This document shows, piece after piece, positions 33,844 through 40,138 of a stretch of DNA of 41,276 nt. The DNA is from Bacteroidota bacterium (lineage in GTDB: Bacteria; Bacteroidota; Bacteroidia; B-17B0; Aurantibacillaceae): assembly GCA_013816895.1 (NCBI GenBank), contig JACDDR010000014.1, forward strand, positions 1 through 41,276, read 5' to 3'. The notes below the pieces were generated by a model. That model was not told where the DNA came from and did no database searches. It saw nothing but the letters and a program-made list of their open reading frames with translations. The stretch's first letter is position 1; each line of letters begins with the position of its first letter. The translations under genes and the position numbers were made by a program.

Positions 33844-34293
33844 TTAAAGGTATTTTTTAAGCCAGGTGTTTTTTAATGGTTGTTCCCAGTTGCTGAGCTC
33901 GTCCTGGTTTGAAATTGCGGTGTTATAAACAGGAGTGTTTTCGGTTAATTCGCCATCCGCCAAAAGATTTTTTATGTTGGAGGAGTGTGCCACTTCGGTT
34001 TTCCCATCTTTTTTATAAGCTACGAGAAGACGATTCATTAACTCGATGCCGAAATCTGTTTCCAGCTGTTTGATAAAACGCGTAAGTTTGTCGATGCTGC
34101 ATCCGCTGGCTGCGGTAGCTTCTTCGTTGACCTTAAAAATAATTATGCGGTCATTGAAAATATCGAAACCACCGCTCAGTTTTTGTTCATGAGCTGTCCA
34201 GCCTTGTACAAAACTATTTCCTGCCTCTTTCATTGCAGCTAGCTGTTCCGGAGAGAGTTGTTTGTTGATGATGAATGTCCAGGCTCTGTTCAT
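33844..34293 (-). CDS. Small conserved Bacteroidota cytoplasmic protein
   Basis: The 149-residue protein lacks a signal peptide and has a mixed alpha-beta layout: a start of RAWTFIINKQLSPEQLAAMKEAGNSFVQGWTAHEQKLSGGFDIF, then FIIFKVNE-like strands and CSIDKLTRFIKQLETDFGIELMNRLLVAY. Similar proteins occur across Bacteroidota and are sometimes labelled ABC-transporter ATPase, but there is no Walker A or signature motif here, so that label should not be used. It directly abuts purB: the purB stop codon begins the base after this gene's ATG, so the pair is co-transcribed. Confidence 0.8.
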   Translation of the reverse strand: MNRAWTFIINKQLSPEQLAAMKEAGNSFVQGWTAHEQKLSGGFDIFNDRIIIFKVNEEATAASGCSIDKLTRFIKQLETDFGIELMNRLLVAYKKDGKTEVAHSSNIKNLLADGELTENTPVYNTAISNQDELSNWEQPLKNTWLKKYL

Positions 34294-35649
34294 TTAATAT
34301 TCGGGGTTAATGCCCGTGTAATTTTGAGGAGTTATTTTTTTCAATTCTTCTTTCACTTTGTCGGATACTTTAAGATTGCTCACGAACTCGCTGATTGTAT
34401 TTTGAGTAATGTGCGAGTTGGTGCGCGTTAAATCTTTTAACGCTTCGTATGGTTTCGGATAGCCTTCTCTTCTTAAAATGGTTTGAATGGCCTCCGCTAC
34501 TACAGCCCAGTTATTATCAAGATCCCTGTCGAGCGTTTCTTTGTTAAGGATAAGTTTGTTAAGTCCTTTTAAAATACTTGAATATGAGATCATGGAATGC
34601 GCCAATGGCACACCAATGTTTCTGAGGACTGTGCTGTCCGTTAAATCCCTCTGGAGTCTTGATAGCGGTAGCTTGGCGGCGAGGTGTTCCAAAAAAGCGT
34701 TTGATATTCCAAGATTGCCTTCTGCGTTTTCGAAATCAATCGGGTTAACTTTATGTGGCATGGCTGATGAACCAATCTCTCCGGCCTTCAGTTTTTGTTT
34801 GAAATAATCCATGCTCACGTAAGTCCAAATGTCTCTGCAAAGATCAATGAGTATGGTATTTATGCGTTTCACTGCGTCGCAATAAGCGGCAAGGTTATCG
34901 TAATGTTCTATTTGAGTTGTGAATTGCGAGCGTTGCAGCCCGAGCGTTTTGTTCACAAAATTGTTTCCAAATTCTATCCAGTTTTTATCTGGATAAGCTA
35001 CCTGATGCGCGTTAAAATTACCCGTAGCGCCGCCAAACTTAGCGGAGTAGGGCACCTGTTTCAAATTAGCTAACTGTAGGGTTAACCGTTCAGCAAAAAC
35101 AAAAATTTCTTTGCCGAGTTTGGTTGGGGAGGCAGGCTGTCCGTGTGTTTTAGCCAGTAGCGAAATGTCTTTCCATTCGCGGCTTAATTCTGTAAGCTTT
35201 TGAATAAGATTAGTTAATGCTGGAAATATTTGTTGCTGAGAGGCCTCCTTTAAGGATAAGGGAATACTGGTATTGTTAATGTCCTGGGAGGTAAGACCGA
35301 AATGAGCGAATTCAAGATAATTTTCCAGACCAACCTCGGTGAGTTTTTCCTTTACGAAATACTCTACTGCTTTTACGTCGTGGTTAGTGATTTTTTCGGT
35401 GTCTTTAATTTTTAGGGCATCCTGGATTGAAAAATTTCTGTAAAAATTTCTGAGTTTTTCTTTTTGTTCCTCTGAAACCGGCGGCAACTGCGGAAATCCG
35501 GCTTGTGATAAGGCGATAAAATATTCAATTTCCACGAGTACGCGGTATCGGATCAGTCCGAACTCCGAAAAGTAAACAGCCAAAGGCTCTGTGGTTTTCC
35601 GGTAGCGGCCATCAACGGGCGAAATCGCGGTTAAAGCATTTAATTCCAT
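34294..35649 (-). CDS. purB: Adenylosuccinate lyase
   Basis: The 451-residue enzyme of the fumarase/aspartase superfamily carries SPVDGRYR at the start, THGQPASPT (168-176, with the conserved His) and the signature GSSAMPHKVNPID (about 293-305, flexible loop Ser). It catalyses two steps of purine synthesis: cleavage of SAICAR and of adenylosuccinate, each releasing fumarate. Residues LTSQDINNTS (119-128) are also standard. A perfect -7 box precedes it by 14 bp. The repeat array at 35716-35750 lies 66 bp upstream of its ATG, so a factor bound there could also affect purB. Confidence 0.97.
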   Translation of the reverse strand: MELNALTAISPVDGRYRKTTEPLAVYFSEFGLIRYRVLVEIEYFIALSQAGFPQLPPVSEEQKEKLRNFYRNFSIQDALKIKDTEKITNHDVKAVEYFVKEKLTEVGLENYLEFAHFGLTSQDINNTSIPLSLKEASQQQIFPALTNLIQKLTELSREWKDISLLAKTHGQPASPTKLGKEIFVFAERLTLQLANLKQVPYSAKFGGATGNFNAHQVAYPDKNWIEFGNNFVNKTLGLQRSQFTTQIEHYDNLAAYCDAVKRINTILIDLCRDIWTYVSMDYFKQKLKAGEIGSSAMPHKVNPIDFENAEGNLGISNAFLEHLAAKLPLSRLQRDLTDSTVLRNIGVPLAHSMISYSSILKGLNKLILNKETLDRDLDNNWAVVAEAIQTILRREGYPKPYEALKDLTRTNSHITQNTISEFVSNLKVSDKVKEELKKITPQNYTGINPEY

Positions 35650-35663
35650 ATAATTGCAAAGAT

Positions 35664-35671
35664 CAAATGTA
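35664..35671 (-). promoter_or_regulatory. -7 box TACATTTG for purB
   Basis: On the minus strand this is an exact TAnnTTTG match 14 bp before the purB ATG. It lies 44 bp downstream of the repeat array at 35716-35750. Confidence 0.6.
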
Positions 35672-35715
35672 CGATAAAAAGCGTGTTTTTAAAAGCGCAG
35701 AACTCTTGTCTACTT

Positions 35716-35750
35716 AACTTACCAAGTGGTAAGTTACTCGTTGGTAAGTT
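35716..35750 (+). repeat. Downstream repeat array of the ATPase unit: 20-bp palindrome plus one half-site
   Basis: AACTTACCAAGTGGTAAGTT (35716-35735) is a palindrome with 9-bp arms and a 2-nt centre. It is followed after ACTCG by the half-site TTGGTAAGTT (35741-35750), giving a 15-bp spacing between right arms. The array ends 2 bp from the ATPase stop codon (35753) and lies upstream of purB. It is the same family and orientation as the array at 36904-36953. Confidence 0.93.
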
Positions 35751-35752
35751 CT

Positions 35753-36877
35753 TTAATTACCCAGGTGTTGCGTGAACCATAATTCGAAGACGGGGTCAAT
35801 AAAAACCGCCACGCCATTATGAATATCAATTATTTCCTTATCAATAAGAGTGTTTTTGGCTTTAATAACATTTGCTGAGGTTCCCAGTCGGTATCGCTGA
35901 ATAGTGTCTCTGGACGACAATTGCTTTTCATTTTTTGCAATGGCCCGCATCAGGTTAAGTTCGGTGTTGTTTAAATCTTCAGCTTCTTTGAAATAAAGAA
36001 TGGCATTTTGGTCCAGAAGTTCCTGTGTACTTTGAAACAGAATGGCTTCTGTTACTTTTTTGTCTGTGTTAATCCAAACCAGGTGACTTAATTGTTGCGC
36101 ATAATAAGGGTGGCACTTTACTGTTTGTGCAATTTTTGCCGCCTGCAATGTTGAAATTTCTTTTTTTGTTTTCTGAAACTGGCGGCTTATGTAGCTTATC
36201 CATTTTTGCTCGGTAATTTTAGGCAGGTACAGGAGCTCGCCAAACTTATAAAAAGGGTTGCTTTGTTTGTTGAACAATTCCATCATCATATGCTGCTTGC
36301 TCCCGTATAAACAGTAGGTCACGCGTTCGTGATGCTGCCAGGCGCTTCTTAACCGTTTTTGCAAAGCCAGATGATCAGAAAAAGTTCCGATATTCTGAAA
36401 CTCATCGATGCAGATCACAATGTCGATGTTTTTTTCTTTCGCTACTTTTTCCGGCAGATCAAGAAGTTCCTTATAATATTTTTTGATTGTTTCATGGTCC
36501 AGTTCCATACTCACATTATGTTTGTCGCCCAGTTCCACTGTAAATTTGGGTGTGATACTTTTCAGAAATTTTTTTCCTAGTTCTATCCATTCTTCGGCCT
36601 TGCTGGAAGTAGCTTTGATAACGGCGTTGGTAAGAGTGTTGTAAAACTCCTCCTCGGTACGGGTGCCAAAAAGATCGATCGTGATGACCTTCAGGGACTT
36701 TGCCCTTACCTGCGCAGCGACCTTCTCAACCAGCGAGGATTTACCCCATCGTCTTGGTGATATGATAATGGTGTTGATGCGGTTTTGAAAGTTGGAGGAC
36801 AACTTTTTTATTTCCTGCTCACGATTGGTAAAGCACTCGCTCTTTACTGTGCGGCCAAAGTTAAAAGGTGTTTGCAT
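35753..36877 (-). CDS. P-loop ATPase of ATPase_2/COG1672 type with C-terminal winged-helix-like region
   Basis: The 374-residue protein has the short Walker A SPRRWGKSS (40-48), Walker B IDIVICIDEF (151-160), a sensor-like YGSKQHMM (191-198) and an AAA+-type lid, then a C-terminal winged-helix-like segment (about 303-362, ELNLMRAIAKNEKQLSSRDT and following). It begins with a typical FxxFGRxVxxExFxNREQEI substrate-handle start. This is the STAND/ATPase_2 superfamily, many of whose members have unknown roles. The protein is acidic and basic in equal measure, with no signal peptide. The gene stands alone between purB and mtaB, flanked on both sides by near-identical repeat arrays. Self-regulation or a mobile-unit origin are the two best readings. 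Confidence 0.88.
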   Translation of the reverse strand: MQTPFNFGRTVKSECFTNREQEIKKLSSNFQNRINTIIISPRRWGKSSLVEKVAAQVRAKSLKVITIDLFGTRTEEEFYNTLTNAVIKATSSKAEEWIELGKKFLKSITPKFTVELGDKHNVSMELDHETIKKYYKELLDLPEKVAKEKNIDIVICIDEFQNIGTFSDHLALQKRLRSAWQHHERVTYCLYGSKQHMMMELFNKQSNPFYKFGELLYLPKITEQKWISYISRQFQKTKKEISTLQAAKIAQTVKCHPYYAQQLSHLVWINTDKKVTEAILFQSTQELLDQNAILYFKEAEDLNNTELNLMRAIAKNEKQLSSRDTIQRYRLGTSANVIKAKNTLIDKEIIDIHNGVAVFIDPVFELWFTQHLGN

Positions 36878-36881
36878 GAAA

Positions 36882-36889
36882 CAAAGGTA
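36882..36889 (-). promoter_or_regulatory. -7 box TACCTTTG of the ATPase gene, near-leaderless
   Basis: An exact TAnnTTTG match on the minus strand ends 4 bp before the ATG. The -33 region then falls in the 20-bp palindrome (36904-36923), so a protein bound there should block or recruit RNA polymerase. Confidence 0.65.
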
Positions 36890-36903
36890 CGTCTTTTATT
36901 TTG

Positions 36904-36953
36904 AACTTACCATTTGGTAAGTTACCACTTGGTAAGTTACTAGTTGGTAAGTT
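36904..36953 (+). repeat. Upstream repeat array of the ATPase unit: 20-bp palindrome plus two half-sites
   Basis: AACTTACCATTTGGTAAGTT (36904-36923) is a palindrome with 9-bp arms. It is followed by ACCACTTGGTAAGTT (36924-36938) and ACTAGTTGGTAAGTT (36939-36953), so right arms repeat every 15 bp. It occupies the divergent interval between the ATPase gene and mtaB and overlaps the likely -33 region of the ATPase promoter. The far end lies 12 bp before the likely -33 of mtaB. Confidence 0.95.
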
Positions 36954-36986
36954 TTCTGAAGGTTTTTTGAAGTCCTCAGAATTATG

Positions 36987-36994
36987 TATCTTTG
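36987..36994 (+). promoter_or_regulatory. -7 box TATCTTTG of mtaB, near-leaderless
   Basis: An exact TAnnTTTG match lies 6 bp before the ATG at 37001. A TTTG at 36966-36969 sits 17 bp upstream and is a plausible -33 element. Confidence 0.68.
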
Positions 36995-37000
36995 CGGCCC

Positions 37001-38344
37001 ATGTACAACGGCAAAAGCGTAGCATTTCACACCCTGGGCTGCAAGCTCAATTTCTCTGAAACATCCACCATAGCAAGGTTGTTCCAGGAAAAAGGTTTTG
37101 TGAAAAAGGAATTTTCGCAACCTGCCGACGTGTACGTTATAAACACCTGTTCGGTTACTGAAAATGCCGATAAAGAATGCCGCACCATTGTAAAAGGGGC
37201 CCTGGCCAGGAATCCGGAAGCTTTTATAGCTGTTGTGGGATGTTACGCCCAGTTAAAACCGGGTGAGATTTCGAATATACCGGGGGTGGATGTAGTACTG
37301 GGAGCGACCGAAAAATTCAAGCTTCTTAATTATATCAATCTTTCCTCCAAAAGTGAACATGCTGTTATTCATAATTGCGAGATCAGCGAGGCCGATTTTT
37401 TTGTAGATGCTTATAGCGTGGGCGACCGTACCCGTTCTTTTTTAAAGGTGCAAGATGGCTGTGATTACAGTTGCACCTTTTGTACCATTCCATTGGCGCG
37501 AGGTAAAAGCCGAAGCGATACCATTGAAAATGTGATTACAAATGCAAATACTATAGCCGCCGCAGGGGTAAAGGAAATAGTTTTAACAGGTGTTAATATT
37601 GGTGACTTTGGTTATGGTCGCGATATAGATGGAGACGCGAAGAAAAGAAAAACATACACCTTCCTCGATCTTATTAAAGAGCTGGATCAGGTTACAGGTA
37701 TAGAGCGTTTTCGGATTTCTTCCATCGAGCCTAATTTATTGAAAGATGAGATAATTGAGTTTGTAGCTTATTCTAACCGGTTTGTTCCGCATTTTCATAT
37801 TCCTTTACAAAGTGGCAGCAACGATGTTCTAAAGCAAATGAAGCGGAGATATCAAAAAGAATTGTACGAGGAGCGTGTTTCGAAAATAAAGGAATTAATG
37901 CCGGAGTGCTGTATCGGGGTTGATGTGATCGTTGGTTTCCCGGGGGAAACAGAAGAGCGGTTTCTTGAAACATATGATTTTTTAAATTGTCTTGATATTT
38001 CCTATCTGCATGTATTTACCTACAGTGAACGTGATAATACCGAAGCGATTACTATGGATGGAGCAGTTCCTATGGCCGAAAGAAAAAGGCGCAATAAAAT
38101 GCTGAGGATTCTTTCAGCTAAAAAACTCCGCGCGTTTTATGAATCACAAAGAGCCAAAGAGCTCAGCGTTATTTTTGAACATGAAAATAAAAATGGGTTC
38201 ATGTACGGTTTTACTCAAAACTATGTGAAGGTTAAATATCCTTTCAACGAAAAAATTTGCAACGAGCGTATAGATGTTATTGTTGGCGATTTTGACGAGG
38301 ACGGCAGCATGACCTGCGTTGTAAAAGAACACTTACTGGCATAA
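37001..38344 (+). CDS. mtaB: MtaB, tRNA t6A37 methylthiotransferase
   Basis: The 447-residue radical SAM enzyme has the N-terminal UPF0004 domain with three iron-sulfur Cys (C14 in TLGCKLN, C50 in NTCSV, C81 in VVGCYAQ). The radical SAM cluster motif is CDYSCTFC (154-161), followed by GRARGxSRS-like GKSRS, HIPLQSGSNDVLKQMKRRY and GFPGETEE, and there is a C-terminal TRAM-like region. It converts N6-threonylcarbamoyladenosine at position 37 of some tRNAs to its 2-methylthio form. I start at ATG 37001 because the upstream TTG overlaps the -7 box. It is divergent from the ATPase gene and ends at a bidirectional terminator. Confidence 0.93.
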   Translation: MYNGKSVAFHTLGCKLNFSETSTIARLFQEKGFVKKEFSQPADVYVINTCSVTENADKECRTIVKGALARNPEAFIAVVGCYAQLKPGEISNIPGVDVVLGATEKFKLLNYINLSSKSEHAVIHNCEISEADFFVDAYSVGDRTRSFLKVQDGCDYSCTFCTIPLARGKSRSDTIENVITNANTIAAAGVKEIVLTGVNIGDFGYGRDIDGDAKKRKTYTFLDLIKELDQVTGIERFRISSIEPNLLKDEIIEFVAYSNRFVPHFHIPLQSGSNDVLKQMKRRYQKELYEERVSKIKELMPECCIGVDVIVGFPGETEERFLETYDFLNCLDISYLHVFTYSERDNTEAITMDGAVPMAERKRRNKMLRILSAKKLRAFYESQRAKELSVIFEHENKNGFMYGFTQNYVKVKYPFNEKICNERIDVIVGDFDEDGSMTCVVKEHLLA

Positions 38345-38370
38345 AAAAAACCGGGACTGGCCCGGTCTTT
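38343..38370. terminator. Bidirectional terminator between mtaB and the S8 protease
   Basis: A 6-bp GC-rich stem (ACCGGG / CCCGGT, 38350-38355 and 38361-38366) has a 5-nt loop. The plus-strand side ends CTTTT and the minus-strand side gives eight T residues. It serves both convergent genes. Confidence 0.85.
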
Positions 38371-38392
38371 TAATCCTCATTAACTATTTTTA

Positions 38393-40012
38393 TCAGGTTT
38401 TTGTTTTCAGAGAAAGTTTTTCTGCCATCTTAACGGCTTCGTATAAACTAATGATCCCTCCGTTCTTTCCCAACTTTTCAAACTTTATCATTTCGTCTTT
38501 TGTTCCTGGTTTAATTACTTCTTTTCCTTTATAGGTTTTTAAACTGCTTTTCACTAAAATGGTTTTAATCTGCTGCGGCGTTAGTTTTGGATAATAGGAT
38601 TTTAAAACTGCTGCTACACCGCAGGCAACGGGAGTTGCCATACTTGTGCCACTTGCATCCTTGTATCCATTCTTTGGAGTTGTTGAGTAAATTTCAACGC
38701 CAGGTGAGAACAGATCAACGGTTTTTTTACCATAGTTTGAAAAAGTAGCAACAATCTTTTGGTCCGGCTTCCAGCTTAATGCGCCAATGTCCATGAAGTT
38801 GGTGGCTTCTTTACCATTTTCAAATTTTTTGCAGGGGTAATGGATTTCCACGTCAATGTCCACATTATCATTACCCGCGGCATGCATCAACAAAACACCT
38901 TTGCTTTCCGCATACTTTACGGCATCGTCCACTATTTTTTTATCCCAGCTGAATTTTTTTCCAAAGCTCATGTTCAAAATGGTAGCGCCATTATCTACAG
39001 CATAACGAATAGCATTGGCCACATCTTTATCGCGCTCATCACCGTTCGGCACACAGCGCACAGCCATAATTTTTACATCTGCCGCTACGCCGTCCATACC
39101 AATGCCATTGTTGCGCGCTGCAGCTATAATGCCTGCAACGTGGGTACCGTGAAAGCTGTTAGGCCCATTGCAATCGGGGTTGCCGTAAAATCTATCTTCA
39201 GGATTATTGTAATCATCACCAACAATTGGGCGCGGATCAAAGTCCAGATTTACACCACAGTCAATATATGGTTTTAACTGATCGTATCCTCCTTTTAAAT
39301 TTTCAATAATGTCATCAAGGGTTTCGCCCTTTCCACCTTTCATCATAGCAACGCCAATCATTTTCATCTGCTTGTCGTTTTTTTCCGTCGCATCAAATTT
39401 TTCAAGTGCAGCAGGATCAACTTTTTCTACCTTAAGTTGTTCTTTGGCTTTGGTATTAAGGGTTGTCATTCCTTCGTAAATAAACTTAACCTGGTTGAAG
39501 CTTCCTTCAAATTTGTCTTTATTTTTGGTCCAGTCTTCCTTGGCTGACTGATATAATTTAAACTCTGCTTTTTCTTCTTTTGTTTTAAATTCGTCTTCAG
39601 TCTTTCCCTCGTATTTAGGTTTTAACTTCCTAACAAGGCGCGTGGATTCAAGATTCTCGCACTCCACGTTGCGGCCATCTTTATTCCCTAAAAAATTCCA
39701 GCCGTGGATATCATCCACATAGCCGTTTTTATCATCATCAATCCCGTTGCCCGCAATTTCACCCGGGTTGGTCCACATCACATCTTTCAGATCTTCGTGA
39801 TTAAAATCAACACCACTGTCGAGCACCCCCACAATAATTGTAGTTGATTTTTTATCTTTCAATAATTCCTTGTAGGTTCTCTCGGTACTAACGCCGTTTA
39901 CATTGTCGTTTGTAGGATCAAGGTTAAACCAGTTATCCGGGCGTTTAACCGGAGTTTGTGCAATCATTAGGGATGCACAAAGGATGGCTACTGAAACTAA
40001 GACTTTTTTCAT
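38393..40012 (-). CDS. Exported subtilisin-like (S8) serine protease with a large insertion
   Basis: The 539-residue protein has a signal peptide (to about residue 19, LMIAQ) and the catalytic triad Asp 65 (VLDSGVDFNHED), His 288 (SFHGTHVAGI) and Ser 457 (ASGTSMATPVA), with the oxyanion Asn 381 (AAGNDN). Asp and His are separated by more than 220 residues, far more than in typical subtilases, because of a charged Lys/Glu-rich helical insertion (about 115-245). No propeptide inhibitor domain or T9SS C-terminal signal is obvious, so it is probably periplasmic or outer-membrane associated. It is a single gene on the minus strand after a 119-bp gap from the next gene. Confidence 0.92.
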   Translation of the reverse strand: MKKVLVSVAILCASLMIAQTPVKRPDNWFNLDPTNDNVNGVSTERTYKELLKDKKSTTIIVGVLDSGVDFNHEDLKDVMWTNPGEIAGNGIDDDKNGYVDDIHGWNFLGNKDGRNVECENLESTRLVRKLKPKYEGKTEDEFKTKEEKAEFKLYQSAKEDWTKNKDKFEGSFNQVKFIYEGMTTLNTKAKEQLKVEKVDPAALEKFDATEKNDKQMKMIGVAMMKGGKGETLDDIIENLKGGYDQLKPYIDCGVNLDFDPRPIVGDDYNNPEDRFYGNPDCNGPNSFHGTHVAGIIAAARNNGIGMDGVAADVKIMAVRCVPNGDERDKDVANAIRYAVDNGATILNMSFGKKFSWDKKIVDDAVKYAESKGVLLMHAAGNDNVDIDVEIHYPCKKFENGKEATNFMDIGALSWKPDQKIVATFSNYGKKTVDLFSPGVEIYSTTPKNGYKDASGTSMATPVACGVAAVLKSYYPKLTPQQIKTILVKSSLKTYKGKEVIKPGTKDEMIKFEKLGKNGGIISLYEAVKMAEKLSLKTKT

Positions 40013-40121
40013 GTGAAATGTTTTAATAATGATAAAGTAAACAAATTAAACAGCCCGATGCAATTGTTTTTTACAGGCATTAACAAAATGGACCGTAAAA
40101 TACCGCTATTAGGGGGATGTG

Positions 40122-40138
40122 AAAAGGGGAATTACCCC
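40122..40138 (-). terminator. Weak hairpin at the end of the CBS-like gene
   Basis: On the minus strand GGGG (40135-40138) pairs with CCCC (40126-40129) across the stop codon, followed by TTTT (40122-40125). The stem is only 4 bp, so this is tentative. The rest of the 119-bp gap (40013-40131) shows nothing else. Confidence 0.35.

Noticed and set aside
33844..34293. ABC transporter ATPase label for the small protein beside purB
   Set aside because: There is no Walker A, Walker B or ABC signature in its 149 residues.
36869..36883. TGTTTGCATGAAACA over the ATPase start codon
   Set aside because: It resembles parS but is one base short and lacks the CACGTG core; it looks like coincidence around the start codon.
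35716..36953. CRISPR array reading of the TTGGTAAGTT repeats
   Set aside because: Units are only 15-20 bp with 5-bp spacers and are palindromic; there is no cas gene nearby.
38840..39277. 145-codon frame opposite the S8 protease
   Set aside because: It lies wholly within a well-supported catalytic gene and has no family features.
40005..40020. parS-like site over the S8 protease start (TTTTTCATGTGAAATG)
   Set aside because: About 12 of 16 bases match, but the central CACGTG is CATGTG and the start codon itself explains much of the match.
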